The translations under genes and the position numbers were made by a program. This document shows positions 32,824 to 44,300 of a DNA stretch of 64,000 nucleotides, piece by piece; within the stretch, counting starts at the first letter, position 1; the number at the start of each line of letters is the position of its first letter. The DNA is taken from the NCBI GenBank assembly GCA_001414485.1, contig LLEY01000098.1, positions 124,001-188,000 on the forward strand, read 5' to 3'. The notes beneath the pieces were generated by a model that searched no databases, had not been told where the DNA came from, and saw nothing but the letters and a program-made list of their open reading frames with translations. The DNA is from Calycina herbarum. Taxonomy: Eukaryota > Ascomycota > Leotiomycetes > Helotiales > Pezizellaceae.

Positions 32824-34684
32824 ACGTGATCTATCACCGAGCTACGTATATTACTAAGCTACGTACTTTTACTGAATTTACTACTCTACTACTTTAACAC
32901 GCGTTTTCTTCTTCTATAATATAAGTCTAAACTTAAGAAGTACGAATTATATTAGCTATTAAAGCTATTCGAACATCTAAACGAAAATTAAGCTATAGAA
33001 ACGCTATAAAAATCTATAAAGTTCCTAAATCTACTCTTTATCTTAGAATAAACAGCCGACCTTCTTATAGCGATATTAAACCCAATTGTTTAAAGCTGAC
33101 GAAATTAGAGGAGGAAATAATTATTCGACATATATTTAATCGAGATTCTAGAGGGTTTTCGCCTTAGCTAGCTAATGTAGAAGATATAGCGAATTACCTC
33201 CTTAAGACACGTAGAGTAAAACGTGTTAGAAAGCGCTAAGTAGAACGATTCGTAGTTCGACGACTAGAGCTAAAGACGTGTTTTAATCGTGTTTACGACT
33301 TTTAAAGAGCCTTATACGAAGATCCTAAGTTAATTAGTACGTGGTTTTAACTAGTAGAGAATATATAGGTGAAATATAGTATAGTAGATAACGATTTCTA
33401 TAACTTCGATAAGACCGGCTTTATAATAGGTTAAATCTGTCCTAGAATAGTTGTTACTTATACTGATCGACGTAGTAAGAGTAAGGCAGTTTAACTAGGT
33501 AATCGAGAATAGGCGATAGTAATTATTATAATTAATAGCGAAGGTAGGAGTATCTCTCTATTCCTTATTATTTAAGACGCTAATTACCTTGCGAATTAGT
33601 ATTCTAAAACTAGCCTCTCTTACGATTAGGTTATTAAACCTATAAATAATAGTTAGATAAATAATAAGATAGGTCTAGAATAGTTAAAACACTTTAATAA
33701 ATATACTACTACTTAAGCTAAGAGTCTATATCGTATATTAGTTTTAGAAAGGTATAAGAGTTATAAATCAGTAGAATTTTAAGAATATTATAAGTCTTAT
33801 AATATTATAACTCTTAGATTACCTCTATATTCTTCTTATCTAACCTAGCTACTTAATATTAGGTGTTTTACTATTCTTAAGTAGAAGTATAGTTAAGAAA
33901 TCGAAGGATTTATAAAAGCGTATATTAACTATATTACTAAGGTTAAGTTCCTTATAGCCTTTAAACAAGCGTATATTAAGTTAATTACTCTTATAAACGG
34001 TTAGGCTAGATTCTACAAGGCTAGATTAATACCTTTTAACTCTTAAGTAGTTATATCGAAGTTAGATATAAAGTTATAAACTCCAACGCCTACTAGCCCC
34101 TCTTCCGTCGAGGCAGACTCTTAAGTTTCGTAGACCTCTTATAACCTAATAGAAGCTCTTTTATAAACGACTTTGGTTAAAGATTATATTACCTATTATT
34201 AAAGAAGCTCTCCTACTCCTCTTTTTTAAACTATTGCTTCGTTAGCTAAAGGTATAGAGCGTTTAGCTTATGAATTAACTCTTGTTAATACTGAGCTATA
34301 TATACTTTAAGTAGTAAATAAGGCACTTTCTAAGCGTTGTAGAGCTAAAAAGAATCGTATCTGTTAAGAAGGTACACTTATTATAGAGGATGTACACGAT
34401 ATTATAGCTTAAGACGAAGTAAATAAGAAGATACGACGCGATAAGCGCTTTAGAAGAGTATATCGTAAGGAAGAGATTTTAACTACGCGACGTTATAGTA
34501 CTTATAGAAAGACTAGTTATAATACGCGAACTTGTTAAGAACTTATAAATATATCTAGCTTATTAGAATCCGAAGAGTAATAAGTTTTATCTATTATTAT
34601 AGTTGATTTATTATATTTTAAAGTAGTAGAAGTCGATAAAAGTACGTAGCTCGGTAATATACGCAGCTCGGTAATAGATCACGT
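32824..34684 (+). mobile_element. Fot1/pogo-type DNA transposon, RIP-degraded
   Basis: The 1861 bp element is bounded by inverted repeats starting ACGTGATCTAT(C/T)ACCGAGC, which extend about 70 bp and each contain a doubled CCGAGCTACGTA motif. TA duplications lie at 32822-32823 and 34685-34686. Translating the plus strand and allowing TAA/TAG for former Gln codons gives a Fot1-family transposase. It has an N-terminal helix-turn-helix (YRNAIKIYKVPKSTL), the DDE catalytic region (NFDKTGFIIG, LVLERYKSYKSVEF, SSYLTQLLNIRCF) and a C-terminal IPFNS. Catalytic Asp codons are partly lost. The many CAA/CAG to TAA/TAG changes and the extreme AT content indicate RIP. The element is inactive and size is typical for Fot1 (about 1.9 kb). 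Confidence 0.9.
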
Positions 34685-34951
34685 TATATAATTATCTTAC
34701 TTTAATTATTTTAAGAAGAAGCTATTTAAAGTATATATATATTACTATTTATATTATTCTTATTATACTACGTTTCTAAGATTTATTACTAATATTTCTC
34801 TTTATAGTCTACTTCTATTATCGAAGATTATCTAGTAGTAGTTAAGAAAACTAGTATTCTATAATCGCTAGATTATCTAAAAAGTATAAAGAATAGTAAG
34901 CTAGAGCTTACTACTAAGTATAATATAAAGCTAATTACTAAACATCGTAGT

Positions 34952-35122
34952 TGTGACAGTCCCAGTCACATTCCGCGCTTTCCCGAGATTCTTCCGAGAA
35001 CTCGCTTAGCGTAGTTAAATAGAGCGAGAGCGACCACACTCTCCGCTCTCTCCTTACCTTAGTATTCGCGTTGATACCACGAATAGACTACTTCTTTACT
35101 CTACTCCTGCATGGCTGTTACA
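34952..35122 (+). mobile_element. Solo LTR with intact ends
   Basis: The 171 bp unit starts TGTGACAGTCCCAGTCAC and ends GGCTGTTACA, canonical TG...CA ends. It is flanked by the 5 bp target duplication GTAGT (34947-34951 and 35123-35127). GC content is near normal, unlike its sister at 32611. No internal retrotransposon sequence lies next to it, so it is a solo LTR, or a very short LTR-type element. It abuts the 3' end of the broken gene at 35150-36309. Confidence 0.8.
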
Positions 35123-35149
35123 GTAGTATATTATATTTCTTTATATCTA

Positions 35150-36309
35150 TTATAAAAGTTTTAGTCGAAGTTTCTCGTAGTAATCGTCAAAGAGTTCTAG
35201 ATAGATACTAAGAACTATTAGAACCGCTGTTATAGTAAAAGAAAAATTAAATAACCTCTCGACTATATAACTCTGGTTATTACGCGTTACAATCGGATCA
35301 AGTCCTTCCATCGCTATACCAGGTTGAATATTAGGCTTTCGATCATCCCATTCTTCTTGATTTATTCCAGCTAATATTTCGCTTGCCTCTGTCGGGAATT
35401 GTTTTTTGATCCTAGCCTTGAGAGCATCGTCAACTAAACTACACCCTTTATCAATAGTTGACGTCGTAGCGCTCATCTTTCTTACAGGGCCAAAGACCTT
35501 TTCAACAAACGTCAAACTCGTAGTAAAGCCACCTAGAACGAGGATAATGAAGGAGTGAGAACGTTTGTTTCAAATGGAAGCCAGTCCGATAAAACAGATT
35601 GTGCCGAACACATGGGTTCTGTGCTTGTTTTCTGGATCGAAACCTCAATCGACTGCCGTTGGATATGCCGGGCGGGTTGGACTCGTTGGGTTTTGTAGAG
35701 ATCGTGAGCTTGCCTTTTCCAGGATTGTCTTGTAAAAAAATTCACAGAGGCACTCTGGATCGAACGGGGTCGTATAGTGAAACCATATTGCCGTTGCAGT
35801 CAGGAATTTGCTGTAGATCCTTCTAAAGATTTCCAAGAAGACATGACAACAGAAGTGGGCAAACTCCTTTTCGAGTTTGTCCTTGCTTTGTTGCTGTGCG
35901 GGGGTAGGTTGACTTATCTTCCCCAAATCGTAGACCCGGCGCTTGAACCCCGACAGCTCCTCTGAGCTGTTGGTACAAACTCTCCTATTCGGGCAGGAAG
36001 CTTCGGGGTTGTTTTAATCAGGGGGTCTCTCGTTGGCCAGAGTATTTCGTCTTCCGCGAATTTCTCGTCGGCCTTGTATCCCTGCTCTTTTTCGCCAAGA
36101 TTGAATTTCTCGGCACGCTTCTTGTTCTTAACAGCCTTGGCTTTTTCAACAAGGTTCTCCGTCTTAGCTTCCATCTTCTTCTCAAAAGACCGCGCAGCTG
36201 TAAACAGGTTAGCATTTCTCGGTCACCGTGTTTGACCTTACATACCAACGCCTGACATGCCAATATCCAAAGAAACATTGACTTCGGTGGAGGAGGTTGG
36301 AGTCGCCAT
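35150..36309 (-). pseudogene. Broken uncharacterised fungal gene beside the RIP block
   Basis: The start ATG is at 36309, and the first intron (36245-36198) joins cleanly to give MATPTSSTEVNVSLD and a charged helical region ending LWPTRDPLIK. After about 35970 the protein-like sequence shifts frame (GFKRRVYDLGKISQ, then FAHFCCHVFLEIFRR and WFHYTTPFDPECLCEFFYKTIL). It is interrupted again near 35640 and resumes from about 35560 to a stop at 35150, with a hydrophobic segment near the C-terminus. At least one shift cannot be explained by a consensus intron. The family is not recognised. The gene may have decayed through its closeness to RIP targets, but undetected introns cannot be excluded. Confidence 0.5.
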
Positions 36310-36908
36310 TTGAATAGGGGAGGACAAAGATTAAAACAATGAGTAAACCAAATAACGTAGAAGCTAGGAGTGACAGAGATTCTGGTAGAGTTCGGTAGTT
36401 GAGCAGCGTGATTAGCAGAAGTCCAGCGTGCTGGATGAACCGATGGCAGTGAAGTGAGAGGTGTAAATGAAACTGTCTGGCAGAGGAAATTGGTGTTCAT
36501 AGAGCATGTCGAGGACCTGTTTCAAGTCCTTATTATCCAAAGTCGGCAGTAGGATTTGCTACACAAACAGTGCGTAACCCTGTTTTGATTCTGGTTATGC
36601 AAATCCTGTGAGCTCCAAGGTAACAGCTCAGAGGAAGCAAACTGCCCTTCTACAGCTCTGTTCGGGACCTCGCCTGCTACAGGAGGCAGTACAACAGTAA
36701 CACCAACTTGCACGCATTTCACCACACGTTATACAGATCTTGTGGTGACGGAGCTGGGTGGATAGGATTGCACCAGACCTTTTCTCAGGTGATTTTCAGA
36801 ATTGTCAATTCACTATCATCTTTCAGGCCCATCCTCTATTTATTGCATCTCTGGAGACCACCGATCACCGGCCTTCTGCTCCCCCCCCCCACCTTCACCA
36901 TCATCACG
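36310..36908. promoter_or_regulatory. Divergent intergenic region
   Basis: About 600 bp lies between the start of the broken gene (-) and the membrane-protein gene (+). It includes a C run near 36880. No coding feature was recognised. Confidence 0.4.
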
Positions 36909-38090
36909 ATGCCAGAAAGTAATAACCGCGTGGTTCTAAGCCTCTGCCTTGCCACCTTGGTGGTATGCGGTATTCATTACGCTTCGTTCATTCTATCCCT
37001 TCTCCTAAGCCGCCAAGTCAACCCCGCCATCGTACTGACGGCGAGCTTGATGGAGAACAAGAGGACGTCACAAGCCATTCTTCAATTCAGGCAAATCTTG
37101 CATCAGCCACTACCCACGAGCGGCGCCTTTCTCAGTTCAACGACAATACCATCGAGGCACTTGAAGCACCTTACGTCTCTTTCCGATTCAACATGGTGAA
37201 AGATTTGATCTGGAAGATAGGTGGGGTCAACGCTAAATGGAAGGAGAAGCCGAGTATGGAGTACAGCCAGACCCACTTCAGCGCTATGCGACAAAAGTAT
37301 CGAAATCATCCAGCCCAAGCTTCTCGCCCAGACGAAACGCTTGTCGAGCCCGACTGGGATGCTGTAGCTGCTCTTATCTCATTGCCAGACAAGGATGCAG
37401 GTTCTAGTGCAGTTCGTCATCTCTTGTCATCTCTCATCTTCCCAGCAATTACCTTCACCTTCTCAAACTCCAATGCGCAATGGAACGTACTTTCCCCCAG
37501 ACTAGCAAGCCTAGCCTCGGAGGTTGGTGGGACTCTAAATGACAACAATAGTAAGCTACTCTGAACTGGAAATATCAATTTCTCCCCCTGTCATATTCTA
37601 ATACAATTTCCAGGTGAAACCACCCAACTTGCCTTCTGGGACAAATGTCGTATCCACATCTCTTCAAACCTCTACCCAACGATATTTCCCTCCGAAAATC
37701 CTTGGAACGAAGATGAACACCCAAAAACCAACTATACACCCCTCTCTGATTTCATCAAAGAAGTACTGGACCCTTATATCATCTTCACCGACAACTTCCA
37801 CGCCCATCTCGAACTGCTGATGACCCGTGCTGGGCATTTTGGTGCCTGCCTTGCAAAGAGCCTTCAATCGTGGTCTTTCGGGTTTGACGATCCTCCACCT
37901 AATCGCTTGTATGTTTCCCTTTTCCTCTCTCTTATAGCTTTAGTCAGGCTAACACAACTATAGACTTGAGTGGCCTTCGCTTCATATTGATTCTACTCTG
38001 GATGGTATTCGATTGAAGCAATCTCAGGTACAAAAGCCAGCAATATGGATCTTTGGCTGGGACGCTAGTGGAGAGAAACTACACAAGTAA
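36909..38090 (+). CDS. Uncharacterised single-pass membrane protein
   Basis: Four exons join in frame: 36909-37016, 37091-37550, 37614-37908 and 37964-38090, giving 329 aa. The first intron (GTCAAC ... TACTGAC ... CAG) was deduced because it links the ATG-bearing, hydrophobic first exon to the long downstream frame. The N-terminus has one strong transmembrane or signal-anchor helix at about 8-32 (VVLSLCLATLVVCGIHYASF). The remainder is soluble-looking, with YVSFRFNMVKDLIWKIGG, a central FWDKCRIHISSNLYP and an ending IWIFGWDASGEKLHK. I do not recognise the family. It looks intact, although repeat-damaged sequence lies on both sides. Confidence 0.65.
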
Positions 38091-38663
38091 CTACATTGGC
38101 GGCATTGAAGCAGTTTCACTAGTGCATGTTGTGGACTGGCAGGACTTTGTACAATAGTAACGAAGCTTCAATTCACTCTTCTCTCTGACTATAATAGACT
38201 AAGATTCCCTCCAATCACTTGTATCAAGAGGGTTCACAACCGATTCTGGCACCACTAAGTAAAGTATCAGAATCTCATTGCCTCCAACCTGGTAATATTC
38301 ATTAGCTTTGCAAGGTAGAAATAATGGGAACCCATGAGTGTACCTCTCTTTTTCCTTCGCAAGGCTATCCATACCCTTCTCTGCCTCTGCCATGCATTTT
38401 TCAGCATCGATGAGCGCTCTCACCCTCTGTCTGGGCCATAAGTCGTCTTGGCGGTCCTCTATCTTATCGAGTGCCACGGCCGCATCCTGCAGCTGTCTAC
38501 GGACACCTTCAGCAGAGGCCAACCATTCGTGCTGGGAGTGTTCCGGTACGTTCCAGAGGATCTCCCCCCTTGTTTTTGGCTTAAGTCATCCTTCTAGTCT
38601 CGCAGCCATCTTTTCGAGTCTTGTATCCCAGGTTTGGAGTTGCCGCTTAGCCCTCGACCTGTT

Positions 38664-41269
38664 CTATGGTGTTCCGCAATACGAGGTATTGCGCAAATAG
38701 ACGTCTATTTGCGCAATTTCCATCTATTTGGATAATAGACTAAGTAATTCCGCGATTATTTTTACTAGTCTAATTACCCAATTAGACTAAGAAAAATGTA
38801 GTAAGTTTAAACTCCTAAATACAAAAATGAAGCTATTCCTAGCTTACTTTTTCGGCTTACGACCAGCCCCTGGTCTTGCCCCCCCTCTACCCCCCTTTTT
38901 AGCTAGCTTATTTTGAGGAGGCGCACGTGCTGTCTTCTTTACTCTCTTTACTCTAGCTACTTCTTCCGCCTCTTCAGCCTCTCCATTACTTACAATCACT
39001 TCAATAGGCTTATTATTACTTATTCTCGCCCCCTTTCGCTTACGCCCTACTCTTTACATCCTAGAGAGTGCTCTACGCCCATTGGTCAGTTGCCACGCCA
39101 TGCCTAGCTTAACCTTAGGCTGCTTTTGTACATTAGATCTTATAAAGAGGGATATACACTAGGGGGGTTAGAGATTTTCCCTATTAAGCTTGTAGTACTA
39201 ATATCTCCTACTTAAAAGTCTATACTTATATGTTAATTAGTAGCTGCTAGGATAATAATCGTTAACTCGGTAGAACATACGTGTTAGTTCGGTCTTTAGC
39301 CGAAGTTATAAGGGGATAAGAAGTATAACTATAGCTCCTTTTACAAAAACTTCAGCTACTTTAAGAGTGTTTTTTACTAGTATTCTCTCTCTTACTTATT
39401 CATTCTTTATAGAAACTCGTTTCTCTATCTTAAAAAGTATTAGAGCTTTAGTCTCTAGAGCTATATTAGTATCTAATACTTCTTCTTCTTCGGGCCTACT
39501 AAGAAGTTAGTAAAAGAGAGGTAAAAAGAGAGGTAAAAAGAGGGGTAAGATATACGTATATAGGCTAAACACTAGAAAGCTAGTAAGGCTTTCTACTAAA
39601 CCAGGTCTTAAAGAGAGTAACGTAAGCTAGGAGTACAGTAGTAGGTATAAGGTTGATAACTTCTTAAAGTTCTAGAAGTAGTAAAACCCACTCCTAGAGG
39701 CTGCTAGCTTAGTCTATATAGAACGTAGAAAGACGAGCTTTAAATATGCTATTTGCTTTCTCTATACTCCTCTAGGTTTGAGAGTAATAAGCACGACTAC
39801 GAATCTATATAATAGGTAGATTTTATAACTTATATAGTACTATAAGCTCTCTCTTAAACTTAGTACTATAGTCGTAATAGAATTTATAAGGGGAACCGTT
39901 GTTTAAGATCTAGTAGGCTATAAAATAATTAGTTTTTATTAAGTTAAAGTAAGGTAAGAATATACTAATAGCTTTAGTAATAGTCTTACTTTCCTTATTC
40001 TTTAAAGCGTATAGCTATATATATCTTAAGAAGTGATCTTTAATCTAAAGGATCTACTTAAAGCTCTATAATTCGTTATATCTAGAGAAGAAGGGTGGAT
40101 TAGATTAAGAAGTAAAGTCTATAAGATCTATATAGACTCTATTAAGGCAACGGCGTAAGGTAATTAGCTAGATAATAGTCGGTTTATAAGAAGCCCTTAT
40201 AAGAGCATAGTATATATACCTCTTAAGAATAAACTCTACGTCTTTCTATAAGATCCTATAATATAACTCTATATAGCGTATATAAGTCTTATTTATACCT
40301 AAGTTTATTAGTTAATTAAATAAGAATAAGTAGAGTTAGATACTTACTAGTATGCTTTAGTCTACGATATACTCTAGTAATTAGATTAAAGACGTCATAG
40401 GTATAAACTATATATCTCTTTAAGTAATCCGTTCTATAAACTAATTTAGGTTAACGATATACTTAGTTATTATTAAGTATATACTTGTTAAGAGCTTTAA
40501 ACTTTACTATAGATTACCTTACTCTTTCTACTATTAGGAGACCTTAAGAGACTACTTACTTTAGGTTTTATAGCTAATCATAGTACTCGAATCGCTTATA
40601 AGAAGTGAGATATCTCTTATTAGAAGAGGCTTTAAGGTAGTCGTGAAATTCCTGCTTAGCTAAAGTACTAAAAGAGGTGATACTTAGTGGTTCAGAGCCC
40701 TTAGAGGGGAATAGAGGGGCAAACCAGACCTCTTAAGGTAAAGAGTAAGAGTCATTAACGTCTATAATAGCGGGGTAAAAGAGGGGTAAAGATAGGATAG
40801 AAATATAAGGTTAAAATACTTTAGTTCTTTAAGAAAAAGAAAGAGATATCTAGTTAACTATATAGAATAACTCCTAGTAGTAAGATAAGAGAGAAGTGCT
40901 GTTCTTCTAGCCTCTCTAACCTTCCCCTTTTTAACTAACCTACCTTGTTTTACCTACTTTTTACCTACTAATATACTTCTAAAACCTTAGCAAATATAAA
41001 GAAAGTTAAATATTACTACTAGGTATCTATTAATCTTATATCTAAGTTTTAAAAAAGTTTTAACTATTCTTTATTAGGTAGGTAAAGTGGGAATAGCCTT
41101 AAATAAGTGCTAGGAGTGACGTGGAGAGAGTTTTGAAAAAAGTGTATTTGATTAAAATCGCGGTATTAGACACCTGATTTAGGCTATCTATTGGTTTGCG
41201 CAATCCAGAATTTATTGCCCAAATAGATTAGTCTAATTGCGCAATACCTCGTATTGCGGAACACCATAG
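38664..41269 (-). mobile_element. Inverted-repeat DNA transposon with integrase-type transposase, RIP-degraded
   Basis: The 2606 bp element has 33 bp terminal inverted repeats beginning CTATGGTGTTCCGCAATACG, and its body is very AT-rich. Minus-strand translation, reading TAA/TAG as former Gln, gives a retroviral-integrase-like core: RRCLNRVYIDLIDF (first Asp), KDHFLRYIQLYALKNKESKTI, FYYDYSTKFKRELI (second Asp region) and SRAYYSQTQRSIE (Glu). A zinc-finger-like segment lies before it and a GGRGGARPGAGRKPKK tail after it (near 38853-38880). This arrangement resembles Ginger/KRBA2-type transposons, in which an integrase moves a TIR element. The exact superfamily and target-duplication length (TA at minimum) are uncertain. 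The element is inactive. Confidence 0.75.
38689..38716. repeat. Perfect 28 bp subterminal palindrome of the transposon
   Basis: The half-site TTGCGCAAATAGAC is followed directly by its reverse complement. It lies just inside the left terminal repeat, and the right end carries only a diverged version (TTGCGCAATTAGAC-like). It could be a transposase-binding site. Confidence 0.85.
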
Positions 41270-41376
41270 CACAGACCGGCAATTAACCGACCACCACCCC
41301 CGACCACCACCATTTCAATAATAGTAATGCCAGTGTTTACCGCCGCGATAACCGCTTGAGGAGGGACTGGCGGCAT

Positions 41377-44300
41377 GACTGGACAGAATAGTGCCGTGGT
41401 TCAGAAGGACGATGAAGATGAGGATGATAACGCTGAAATCCGATGAATAAGAAGGCCCTTGAGTGAAAAGTCAAGCTTGTGAAAGAGGGAGGAATACGTG
41501 GGGCCTCTAAGCTAGACAATGATCAAAATGAGGATAATAAAGCGATGTTTGAAAAATAGGATATCCCAGAGTGAAATGTCGCCCTTTAATACAATTCCAT
41601 TGCCTAGATGCTGTCAAGTATTACGACGACAAACAATACCAGCAAAGAATTCATCATTGAACACTAAGTGTTGGTATGACTTGGTGGTCAATAGCATGAT
41701 GCAAAAAGAGTGTATTATCGTTCGTGCATACAGAGCAAAGTTAGCTGCTCTGTCTACTTAAATAGACCTTAAGCGAGAAGGTCACGTGGAGTGCTATTCA
41801 CTCTGATTATACCCACACTAAGTCATCGTGAGTTTTCAATGATACTTTCTCTCAAACTCCTCAAAGAATCCAAGTTTGAAAGTTTGTTATTGTGAGATCC
41901 AGGAGCATATGAATCAAGTCAACTTCATCGCATCTTCAATAACCGAAGTCGACGCTAGTTTGTGACAATAAATTTGAAGTAGTGATTTTGAAGTATTCGA
42001 TCATACAAATCTACAAACCCCTCAAGACATATCAGAAAATGGAACTAAGCTGGCACTGAGATGAGTTAATATGAGGGAATAGTGGACGACTGGTAGTGTG
42101 ATTTCCAGTCGGAATTATCTTCAAATTAATCAGTTTATCCACGGAAGAGGCCATTCCTTTTATTGTGTCGTAAAAACCACATCATCTGGCAAAGTAATGC
42201 GGCTTCCGCTGTACCAACGACGTGCGAGGAAGGTTTAATCCGAAGATATAACAAATATAGAAAGAAAAAAATCAGACGTCAAAGGATCAACTGCAAATAG
42301 TATAGAAACGTAGATGACCGCAAGCCTGCTCTTTCTATAATCTTATACTGTTCCTTTGATTTTCTTTCCTCTTCGATTTGCCAACTAAGCGAGAACCCCC
42401 CCTAAACAGCAGATGAGGGAGGCAAATCACGAAGTCCCGAAGTTCATCAAATCACATCGTGGTTTACAACTCGCATATTTAATAAGGACCTGCTTACACT
42501 TTATCGTAGATAAAGCTAAAAGTAATTATATATCCAACTGTTCTATACGTGAAGATCATGTGATATGTTCGTGCGCAAAGCAGCGTTGATCACGTTTCAT
42601 TTCATAACCTCATTAAGAGGGTACTCAAGTCACGTCTTTTATTGTGCCAATTAAGTGCCTCCGATTGTCATGTCCTGCCAAGATGGATTAGCGCAAAAAT
42701 CAGATGCATACCGCACGAGAATCGTTTTGGGAACATGCATCTCCATCAACCACCAGTTTTCCGAGGTGTTTCCCATGGGTCAAGATGCGCAAGCCTACTT
42801 CCCGTGTTGGCCTTGACACAGCAGGTTTCCGGGTTTCCGTCAACCTCGTATTCTCTCTAAAGAACGTGCAGATGGCTGAATGTGAGACTGGAATAGACTG
42901 GGGTATATTGTTCAGTGAGATGACAGGGTTCCCGATATACAACGTATTTTCCAACTTGCCACCTTATCTGTTGTGTTTCTGCAAGTGCCCTTCCACTTCA
43001 AACTTTTTCCGGGTTTACACAACATCAACCTCCTCTCTCTCAATCACTCACGATCCGTGTGATACGTTTCTTCTTGTAATTGGATATGATTCAAAGATTA
43101 GTGGCCTGACAATCACGGCAGCCTACGGACACGGAAAAGTCACTGTGTGCTGTCCCTGCTGTTTCCCATTCAGAATTCCCTTGCAGACAGGCGGTGAGCA
43201 TTGGATCCCCACAGGAAATGTAGTTTTTGAACTCATAGCAGGTTTCGGACAGATCTCCGGTCGCAAATTTACGCAAGATGGAGCGGTAAAGGTGGAGAAG
43301 GTTGATGTTGTGTACTTAATCTCGAACCCAGATTCTCCACTAAGAGCAGATAACCGAGACGGGAAAATTGACCTGGCAAGAGACGTCCCCGGATGACTTT
43401 CCGGGGACCCTGCCACACTCTTAAGCGAATTCTTTACCACGGACAACTCAGCAGTGAAGTCATATAAACCCCTCCGAAGGTACAGTTAGGAGGGCAACAG
43501 TTGTGATTCGTTGGCACTGGTCATCACATCTGAAGAAAGACTCCGTGTCAGCTCTCTCTCTCCCTGCCTCTCTTGGTCTTCTATTCTCCAACCCTCTCTT
43601 GACACACGAGACGGGGAGGGAGGGAGACTTCATTGTCTTCACCCCACTCTCCCCTGACAGACTGAGAGACTGAGACAACACGAGTGTGCGGTCAGGTTCG
43701 ACGTCATTTTCTGAGGCATTGGTTCTGGCACTGACATGATTCTCTATCCAGTTCGATTCTTTTCATCCTTGTGATACTCCCTCCTTAAATTCTTCTTCAA
43801 CCCCTCTCCCTCTCCCTCTCCCAATCTCTTCTCCGCCAATAGCACTCAAGAAAGGCCTATTTCAATGGCAATGCCCATGATGTTTTTCCGGGGAACCGCT
43901 CCTCTTGTCAAATCGCAACACTTCCATCGAGCCTCAATACCGACGTCGACCTCATGGGCAGCCGCTCTAGCTTGCTGGCGAATTTTATTCAACCTCTAAG
44001 ATGATCTCGCACAATCGCACAATCGCACGCAGTTTCTTATACCAAGAGCAGGATTGGAAGAAGGGGTAGAATGGGATGAAGAACAGAGTAGGGTGGGGGG
44101 AAGTGAATATGACATGGAGAAGAGCATGGAACACATGCATCAACTGGGGGAGTCTCCATAATCATCACCAGCATCCACTTGATTGTCAGTTGGCTCCGAA
44201 GATCATGAACCTTACCACTACCTCGGGTTTTCGCAAGGGTACGGGAATGGAGGAATAGGAACAGAAATTGATGCAGGTCTACTAAAGGGATGTTGTTTGA

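Larger units (their letters stand above)
38199..41376 (-). pseudogene. Small coiled-coil gene split by a transposon insertion
   Basis: The 5' part (41376-41270) starts MPPVPPQAVIAAVNTGITI, a hydrophobic Val/Gly-rich N-terminus, and runs straight into the right end of the 2.6 kb transposon. The 3' part resumes at the left end (38663) with RAKRQLQTWDTRLEKMAARLE, crosses one in-frame TGA, and continues NVPEHSQHEWLASAEGVRRQL and KIEDRQDDLWPRQRVRALID to a stop at 38199. The helical, charged 3' part looks like a coiled coil. The two parts have matching strand and character and abut exactly the transposon ends, so they are read as one interrupted gene. The family is not recognised. Confidence 0.65.

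Noticed and set aside
32611..35122. The two LTR-like units as the ends of one LTR retrotransposon
   Set aside because: Each unit has its own, different 5 bp target duplication, and the sequence between them is a Fot1 DNA transposon, not gag-pol.
39480..39560. Short GGTAAAAAGAG direct repeats inside the transposon
   Set aside because: They lie within the AT-rich element body and are explained by low complexity. The spacing is not that of a CRISPR array.
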